This document shows positions 60,501 to 64,000 of a stretch of 64,000 nucleotides of DNA, piece by piece. Source of the DNA: Spisula solida (Eukaryota > Mollusca > Bivalvia > Venerida > Mactridae). Location of the stretch: NCBI GenBank assembly GCA_947247005.1, contig OX365953.1, forward strand, positions 7,507,001 through 7,571,000, read 5' to 3'. The translations under genes and the position numbers were made by a program. Each line of letters starts with the position of its first letter. Position 1 is the first letter of the stretch. The notes beneath the pieces were generated by a model. It saw only the letters and a list, made by a program, of their open reading frames with translations. It made no database searches and was not told where the DNA came from.

Positions 60501-63500
60501 CTCCAGCTTGACCAAGAGGTCCACCCACCATTCACTGTCAAATATATGCACACTTATAAATATGTTTGTTAAGTTTTACTTCAAAAGGATCATATTAAGT
60601 CAGACATGGAAGGCAGCACTCAACTTAACCAGCCGACACCAGAAAACATTAAAACCACACAAGTTGTTATCACGCGATAAAAAGCATTACTCTAGAAAGT
60701 AAATTTAAGTCACATGTTTCACCCTTCCCTCTGAAAATGTACAACTTTGATATGTATCAACTATACGCCAAGAAAACAAAACATAAAAAGAGACATCAGC
60801 TCAAATGATATTTGTCTAATAATAAAAGCATTACCTGGACAAACTGAGTTGAAACAGTGCTGACTTTCAGAGTTATCTCCCGTACAATTTAAACCACTTT
60901 CCGTTCGATTACACGCCCTTGTTCTGCTATGTATACCATCCCCACATGTATGTGAACATGTTGACCAACTGGACCATTCAAGCCAATAACCATCGACTAT
61001 TTAAATGGAAAATAATCGAATTTATATTCCTTGGTGGTCGAGTGGTTGGAGTTTCCGCATCTGGAACGAATTTGTGTAGACACGGTACCTTGTACATTTT
61101 ATTCGTCTTTTTTAAACTTGGTTATCCAGAATACGGCTACTTCAAAATAAAAGATGATTGTATACAATGAATGTTGCTTTGTGTGCTGTCAAGAACAAGT
61201 GTATTTTGTGATCGTCCTTTTGATTGGTTCTTGTCTGCTGACCCCGTTCCGGATATGTTTGCCTAGCTGAGGCAACATATTGTAAGAGTGGAATGACATG
61301 TTTGTGTAAAGCTCTGTTCTATTATTGTTTTTCTTGTTCGTTGTGTAGTTGTCCTTGTGGCATGTACTTGTTGCCTGTGCCTTTTGTTGTTCGTGTGTCA
61401 TTTTCGTGATTTTGGTGTCCCACTGTTACTGTTGAGTTCCGCTCCCCTTTCTAGTCTCCAAGTTTCGCATTTCAACATTAAGTTATTAGACTATATTGAT
61501 AGATCTGACCTTAAGCTCCAAAAAAATGAACCATACGGATTATCAAGCTTAGATAGTATTTTTACGGTCAGCAAAACTCAATAAGCTTCATTTAAACCGG
61601 GACCACTTTTATGCATCTATTTAGTCTTTTGGTCAAATGCTGTTCATTATGGTGCCTTTCGCGCTCACACATCCTCAGTCTGATTTGTTATTATATTTTT
61701 GACAGCCGTTAAAATCATATGTGTGGAGCTGCAGTGCTATAAAATTTGTCGTCTTGTACATAACACTCGTTACATTTTTATTGGGCCAATTGGATATATG
61801 AAAAAGTACTTTGTAGCTGTCGTTGTCATGTGTTCGTCTTTGTTTTCATGTTTTATGAAATTTGATTTTCAAGAGGTAGTAAAATAAACATACCTATATC
61901 ACACAAGTCACAAAATTTCCTACAGACAAGCTTTGCGTGATCCTGATCGCTGCATACGTTAAAAAGCTCACTGACTTGTTGACAATTGAAGTTAGGGTCA
62001 TCGGCACATTGGTTAGTATGCAAACCTTAAACAGAATAAACACGAAGTGTTAATTCATATACATGTTTTAGTATGTGACTAGAGGCACATGTAACTGTAT
62101 AATTGATAAAGAGTAAAACAATGTTTTGTTTTTCTATATAAAATTTATGTTATGTTGTCTTAGATAACATAAATTTAAAAAAATATCTTTATCTGTGATA
62201 CCGTTACCTGGATTTAGAAGTGCGGAAAACATGAAACACGCGCAGTTCCTATTCGAATATCTAGAACGTTCTGATAGCATAGGTACTCAACTCCTGATGA
62301 AATTTATTTTTAGTTTTTACAAATGATATTTTTACAAAGTTGATGTACAAACTTTATTTCTATATATTGTCAATAGTTTACATTGGGAAGTCCACAAACG
62401 TTATGAAAGAACGGTTACTTGATTCATTCAAAGTAGATGTACAAACTAAATTTTTATATTTTGTCAACAGATTCAAATCCATAAAAGTTATGAAGAAACG
62501 GTTATTTGATATATCCGCCAGGTAAAAAGTGTCCTAACATAGGCTGATTAAGTTGAGTGCTACCTTCCCTGTCTGACTTAATATAATCTTTATACATTAA
62601 AAACAATATATTATGCGTTTTTTCAATCTGAACTCATTGGTCTAACAATCCTCAAACCATTTCCAGTACATGTAGTTTTAAAATACTGCAATTTTATGGT
62701 GGTTCTCTGGAGATCGGTATACAAAACAACACAATCATACATGTATGAATACATATGCTAAATAAGCTCATCATTTACATTTTTTGAAAAACTGGTATAA
62801 GCCATTAATTAATATTTTACAGTCATCAGGTTAGGAGCTCTGTTTTATTACCCTAATATTAATCTCCCGCTGGTATCATACAGACCATTCTGATAATGGC
62901 ACTTCAAACGAATACCGGACTGTCATATAATTTTCTCTATATATATGAATTAGGTATTTAATAATTTCAGTACACAAACGCCAGCGCGTGCATTTTCGCT
63001 ACAAATTTCCCTCATTATATCCTTTTAAATAAAAGACGTATTGTTTAAATCCATTATAATCAGTTTGATATTATTTTACGAACACTATTGTGCGGTGGTG
63101 GATTTACTTCAAAGTGCAAAGTTTATTTCTACGTGTGTTATGGATGATTGTCAAAATAATTTAATTGGTGAGTATCTTCATAAAAATATCGTAGATAAAT
63201 TCGTATAAGGTTACCGAAAATAATATTTGAACCTAGTATGTTTAATAGTATTGCTGTATATTAATAAGTATTATGGAATAGTCTTCTAAACTTATGAATA
63301 ATGAAAGCGCTCGTGAATATGATATTTTACTGAGAAATGTATTTCAATTTTAATGAAATTTCATTATCCCAATAAAAAGTTTAGGACATGTAATTACTTC
63401 CCTACATTTTCGTTCAACTGACAACAAATACTAAGCAAAACCATGTCAACAAAGCAGTTTTATCTAAAGTATAACGGATCTCTAGTGCTAGGGGTAATGG

Positions 63501-63861
63501 CTGTATCGATATACGGACAACCCGGAAGTTGAGGTGTTTATCGGGCGCATGCGCATAAGCGTAAAGGGAAAACAATTTCCATGGGAGGTAACCTAGTTTC
63601 GGGAAAGACCTATTCACGACATTATGCTTATGGCTCAAGCAAGGAAACGTAGGCCACTCTAATGATTACGTTAAGGCTTTGGGTTACGAATATTAAAAGA
63701 TAAGAACAATCACACAAGACGACGAGCTTACCATGAACGCTACTTGCACAAATATGATGATTACACAAGTCCACACCACAGCATTGGCTACACACTAGGT
63801 TCTGTGCTACAGCACGTCCTATCAATGCACCTTGTGGGCCAGAATGCGGATGTCTGCAAAT
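39336..63861 (-). CDS. Multidomain Ly6-like / ShKT / 6xTSR / 5xSRCR secreted protein gene (18 exons, 5' partial)
   Basis: Eighteen exons (listed individually) join without frame conflict. Order from the N terminus: tail of a Ly6/uPAR-like module (CSQCCGVDLCN), ShKT, six TSR, then five group A SRCR domains. Linkers between modules are phase 1 and the intron inside each SRCR is phase 2, so whole modules could be shuffled or duplicated. If the last exon reads through its donor, the chain ends seven residues later (GKFDCLS, TAA at 39338-39336), about 947 residues, with AATAAA 130 bp further. If it splices on to 20637, the chain is about 1,044 residues. There is no transmembrane segment, so the product is probably secreted. 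TSR bind glycosaminoglycans or receptors and SRCR domains often bind microbial or matrix ligands; the actual ligand is unknown. The start codon and signal peptide are outside the window. Confidence 0.82.
40640..41150 (+). repeat. Family R1 repeat, forward
   Basis: About three units with CATGCATTGACCAA, TGAATGTTAACCTCCATGAG and AAGGTCAAGGTC blocks. Followed at 41270-41545 by reverse-oriented units of the same family. Confidence 0.75.
41270..41545 (-). repeat. Family R1 repeat, reverse
   Basis: Reverse-oriented units (GACCTCCAACTGTGACTTTG, CATGGGGTTTATGCATGACA). With 40640-41150 they form an inverted pair about 120 bp apart, immediately left of element C. Confidence 0.7.
41611..43010 (+). repeat. 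Element C left inverted arm
   Basis: Contains two GTTACCATGGAAACCA-GATGGCG blocks (near 41732 and 42487), TCAAGGTCAAGGTCATTTAG near 41900, and about two degenerate 190-bp units from 42690. Confidence 0.85.
43190..45010 (+). repeat. Degenerate minisatellite of element C
   Basis: Diverged units with GGTACCATATAAAGCCAGGA and ATGGCTGTTTCAGGC-type cores near 43481, 43829, 44799 and 44886. It is interrupted by unrelated sequence (about 43860-44640) and a tRNA-like SINE. Periodicity is weaker than in A and B. Confidence 0.55.
44665..44740 (-). other. tRNA-like SINE head
   Basis: On the minus strand TGGTCTAGCGGTTGAGCGGC (A-box region) and GGTTCGATCT (B box) occur at normal tRNA spacing, followed by ACCAGACCGGG. 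It could be a tRNA pseudogene or SINE. Confidence 0.5.
45190..45402. mobile_element. Small inverted-repeat MITE
   Basis: ATATCGCTGGCTTATAATTA at 45190 pairs with TAATTCTAAGCCAGCGATAT ending at 45402 (one or two mismatches, about 30-bp arms). A single-ended relative with TCGCTGGCTTAGAATTAGAA lies near 26074. No target duplication is certain. Confidence 0.65.
45635..46677 (-). repeat. Element C right inverted arm
   Basis: Inverse of the left arm. A block of about 200 bp beginning AGTATGTATGCACATTTTGC appears twice in tandem (45866 and 46070), whereas the left arm has it once. Confidence 0.85.
46706..46905. mobile_element. 200-bp MITE with TAGTGCGCCCAGG ends
   Basis: TAGTGCGCCCAGGATAAC is inverted at the other end (GTTATCCTGGGCGCACTA). 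TA flanks both ends (46704-46705 and 46906-46907), as expected of a Tc1/mariner-type MITE. It lies 28 bp from element C. Confidence 0.8.
46970..47117 (-). CDS. SRCR-5 N-terminal exon
   Basis: IHIRLVNGTTQQNGRVEV, WGPLCDNRF and AVCKTLGYPT. Phase 1 in, phase 2 out (AC|GTAAG). Contains one NGT glycosylation sequon. Confidence 0.85.
47632..47804 (-). CDS. SRCR-4 C-terminal exon
   Basis: NQGISLPYLAARFGQGTARQ, then VCSGTENSLADC and CNHYYDVGVDCFE. Acceptor TTGACAG, donor A|GTAAGT. The longer open frame overlapping it is a different frame. Confidence 0.85.
48101..48248 (-). CDS. SRCR-4 N-terminal exon
   Basis: MNVRLVNGTNIHSGRVEV, NWGPMCDESF and AICRTLGYS. Phase 1 in, phase 2 out (AT|GTATGA). Confidence 0.85.
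48470..48785 (+). repeat. AGGTCA-rich tandem repeat in intron
   Basis: Three units of about 120 bp with ACTAGGTCACATCAAAGAAA. Directly followed by the hairpin at 48791-48866. Confidence 0.7.
48791..48866. repeat. 31-bp hairpin with one mismatch
   Basis: 48791-48821 and 48836-48866 are inverted copies with a single mismatch and a 14-nt loop (CTCTGTTTTATATA). The stem core is GGCGGAAAACTATTGTAACT. Confidence 0.85.
49260..49478 (+). other. Unassigned 72-codon open frame in intron
   Basis: Contains GGARYLTKPFPKCATELSND and LLGECKKALDSGLI, with more protein-like composition than neighbouring open frames. I recognise no family. It lies on the plus strand inside an intron of the minus-strand gene. 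It may be a transposon-borne or retro-copied gene fragment, or chance. Confidence 0.2.
50010..50580 (+). repeat. Intronic repeat, copy 1
   Basis: Closely matches 55385-55860 (TTGTTCATTACGTCATATCT, GGCATTCTGCCTTTTGTTTG, CTGACTTAATATAATC). Lies in the intron between SRCR-3 and SRCR-4. It is either a dispersed element or part of an ancient cassette duplication. Confidence 0.75.
51469..51632 (-). CDS. SRCR-3 C-terminal exon
   Basis: NLSIAYTSARFGNGRGRPIL, CSGSENSLADC and CSYIAGVDCVT. Acceptor TTTACAG, donor G|GTAGGG. Confidence 0.85.
51849..51996 (-). CDS. SRCR-3 N-terminal exon
   Basis: LHIRLTDGTRSQNGRVEV, WGRVCGPKL and VICRSLGYSG. Phase 1 in, phase 2 out (GG|GTATGC). Confidence 0.85.
52265..52680 (+). 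repeat. Dispersed repeat R2
   Basis: Two units with TTTACATGGAGGTTGGTCAG and GATTTTGAGGTCAGTAG, starting CCCCCCATCTTTGATGAGGG. A reverse fragment lies at 38236-38460. Confidence 0.65.
52692..53760 (-). mobile_element. mariner element, internally deleted
   Basis: Perfect terminal inverted repeats TACGAGGTGTGTCCAAAAAG with TA at both ends. Length 1,069 bp, shorter than a full mariner (about 1.3 kb). It encodes a mariner-type N terminus on the minus strand but no DD(D/E) catalytic core. It lies in the intron between SRCR-2 and SRCR-3. Confidence 0.9.
52845..53494 (-). pseudogene. mariner transposase remnant
   Basis: The frame 53494-53030 holds the N-terminal helix-turn-helix region (EEQRPFIKLCASLDKTPVQT, VYRALIYKWHKRYSDGR, SIRELEDRSELSNGTVN). 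A frameshift near 53030 leads into CARWVLRLLTDFDRGRR, typical of the mariner linker. After that the reading passes straight to a C-terminal-like NGGCYFETF segment. The catalytic domain of about 150 residues is missing, so no active transposase is possible. Confidence 0.8.
54331..54500 (-). CDS. SRCR-2 C-terminal exon
   Basis: NRTIIYQGGYFGHASSIS, CSPESNLGEC, CNYYNNVGITCVN. Acceptor TTTATAG, donor G|GTAGGT. One NRT sequon. Confidence 0.85.
54885..55032 (-). CDS. SRCR-2 N-terminal exon
   Basis: IHVRLEGGTSNNTGRVEF, WGSVCDIGF, IVCRMLSMPT. Phase 1 in, phase 2 out (AC|GTAAGT). One NNT sequon. Confidence 0.85.
55385..55860 (+). repeat. Intronic repeat, copy 2
   Basis: Second copy of 50010-50580, in the intron between SRCR-1 and SRCR-2. 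Shorter related pieces lie at 61190-61460 and 62525-62590. Confidence 0.75.
56386..56558 (-). CDS. SRCR-1 C-terminal exon
   Basis: GVPIANTPRTNSQGTIPILL, CTGTEESLFDC, CGHSEEVSVSCHG. The ending resembles canonical SRCR and SRCR-6 more than SRCR-2 to 5. Donor G|GTAAGT. Confidence 0.85.
56893..57031 (-). CDS. SRCR-1 N-terminal exon
   Basis: SVRLVNGNDPYEGRLEVY, WGTVCNNNF, VVCRMLKYE. Phase 1 in, phase 2 out (GA|GTAAGT). Confidence 0.85.
57401..57571 (-). CDS. Thrombospondin type 1 repeat 6 exon
   Basis: WTIWTSWSTCSAYCMSD, then CSNPVPSAYGKNC and VCNQEYC. WxxW tryptophans are present, but CSAYC lacks the Ser/Thr of the CxxS/TC O-fucosylation motif found in the other five repeats. Phase 1-1 exon; donor C|GTAAGT. 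Confidence 0.88.
57873..58506 (+). mobile_element. IS630/mariner-type relic with TACAGGGTGATCATTAATAT ends
   Basis: The ends TACAGGGTGATCATTAATAT are inverted at 58506 over more than 45 bp, including TATGGTAACATAAATAACTT, with TA flanks. The interior near 58117 reads TWPLHSPDLNPL and then GYFRRIL in broken frames, as in the C-terminal part of IS630/mariner-like DDE transposases (WPxxSPDLNPLD). Decayed. It is inserted between the TSR-5 and TSR-6 exons. Confidence 0.75.
58601..58759 (-). CDS. Thrombospondin type 1 repeat 5 exon
   Basis: GTWTAWSDWGTCSASCEGG and CNTTALGHSCVGKDEE. Third copy of a recent tandem exon duplication. Carries the C-mannosylation WxxW pattern, the O-fucose motif CSASCEGG and an NTT sequon. 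Phase 1-1. Confidence 0.9.
59140..59298 (-). CDS. Thrombospondin type 1 repeat 4 exon
   Basis: GTWTAWSDWGSCSASCQGG and CNTTALGHSCVGKDEEYNVC. The donor reads ACAG|GCAGGT, a non-canonical GC donor, where the sister exons have GT. Otherwise nearly identical to TSR-3. Confidence 0.88.
59652..59810 (-). CDS. Thrombospondin type 1 repeat 3 exon
   Basis: GTWTSWSDWGTCSASCQGG and CNTTALGHSCVGKDEEYNVC. First of the three duplicated exons; donor CAG|GTATGT. Confidence 0.9.
60364..60534 (-). CDS. Thrombospondin type 1 repeat 2 exon
   Basis: GGWTSWSSWSSCSVTCGVG, then CTNPSPGPSGQFC. A full WSxW set and the fucosylation motif CSVTCGVG. Phase 1-1. Confidence 0.9.
60835..60996 (-). CDS. Thrombospondin type 1 repeat 1 exon
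   Basis: GYWLEWSSWSTCSHTCGDG, CNRTESGLNC, SQHCFNSVCP. NRT and NCT sequons. Phase 1-1, acceptor AAATAG. Confidence 0.88.
61190..61460 (+). repeat. Intronic repeat fragment
   Basis: TGCTGACCCCGTTCCGGATA, TTCTTGTTCGTTGTGTAG and TTGCCTGTGCCTTTTGTTG blocks resemble 55930-56130. A further piece with CTTCCCTGTCTGACTTAATA lies at 62525-62590. Confidence 0.5.
61894..62025 (-). CDS. ShKT-like module exon
   Basis: CADDPNFNCQQVSELFNVC, then CRKFCDLC. Six cysteines with the spacing and the ending CxxxCxxC of ShKT modules, which occur in many secreted invertebrate proteins as potassium-channel-like or protease-associated folds. Phase 1-1 exon. Confidence 0.8.
   Translation of the reverse strand, partial: VCILTNVPMTLTSIVNKSVSFLTYAAIRITQSLSVGNFVTCVI
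62590..63731. other. Intron between Ly6-like and ShKT exons
   Basis: AT-rich intron sequence, no exon seen. A GC-richer stretch with GGGCGCATGCGCATAAGCG near 63544 may be a small repeat. Confidence 0.5.
63732..63861 (-). CDS. Ly6/uPAR-like module C-terminal exon
   Basis: ICRHPHSGPQGALIGRAV through VCSQCCGVDLCNHHIC. The CC-x3-LCN pattern is the C-terminal signature of three-finger Ly6/uPAR modules. The acceptor is TTTACAG at 63862; TTTGCAG eight bases further in is an alternative. Donor G|GTAAGC. The first half of the module must lie upstream of the window. Confidence 0.65.
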
Positions 63862-64000
63862 CTGTAAATTTTGGAAAATGTTTTCACGAATTATAACAGA
63901 ACGTACACCAAAAGCATGCGAATCCACGAATAACTTTGACGATAAAGTATAGTTGACTGTTCAGTGTTTCGTTTTGTAAAACAATAGTTAAATAAAAAAG

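Overview
The window looks like a piece of an AT-rich, intron-rich and very repeat-dense lophotrochozoan genome, most probably a bivalve mollusc. I infer this from the gene architecture (ShKT, thrombospondin type 1 and scavenger-receptor cysteine-rich exons in one locus), from the style of the repeats (tracts rich in AGGTCA with 150-170 bp units, tRNA-derived SINEs) and from the type of non-LTR retrotransposon. There is no prokaryotic operon structure. I cannot name the species.

Host gene. All convincing host coding sequence is on the minus strand. Eighteen exons between 63.9 and 39.3 kb encode, from N to C terminus, the end of a Ly6/uPAR-like cysteine module, one ShKT module, six thrombospondin type 1 repeats (TSR) and five SRCR domains. 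Every TSR and the ShKT module is one phase 1-1 exon. Every SRCR domain is two exons joined by a phase-2 intron and has six cysteines, which is the group A pattern. A sixth SRCR exon pair at 20.64-20.02 kb ends in a stop codon directly after the last cysteine. It may be the end of the same gene across an 18.7 kb intron, or part of a second gene. The product should be extracellular, perhaps a recognition, adhesion or matrix protein. The 5' end lies beyond the window.

Mobile and repeated DNA, in order. 0-1.9 kb: 153-bp and 160-bp tandem repeats. 1.9-4.8 kb: a 5'-truncated, frameshifted non-LTR retrotransposon inserted in the 160-bp satellite. 5.0-7.9 kb: one inverted-repeat DNA element nested inside another. 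8.1-13.7 kb: long-inverted-repeat element A with a central 42-bp minisatellite. 14.4-16.7 kb: a 23-bp minisatellite of about 100 units. 17-18.8 kb: a SINE and a small MITE. 20.7-25.7 kb: element B. 26.3-27.2 kb: a 155-bp repeat element. 29.4-33.7 kb: element D, with another TA-flanked element inside it. 35-37 kb: tRNA-like pieces and a 115-bp repeat. 41.6-46.7 kb: element C. The introns of the SRCR/TSR gene hold two mariner-type relics, MITEs and duplicated intron blocks.

Main finding. Elements A, B and C share one plan. Each is 5.0-5.6 kb with inverted arms of about 0.6-1.4 kb that start 5'-TAGT, a perfect 3-bp target duplication (TAA, CTA and TTA), no transposase, and a central degenerate minisatellite. 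The minisatellite units resemble one another across the three elements although the arms differ. This looks like a family of foldback-type elements that carry or generate minisatellites, and it is the best candidate here for something undescribed.
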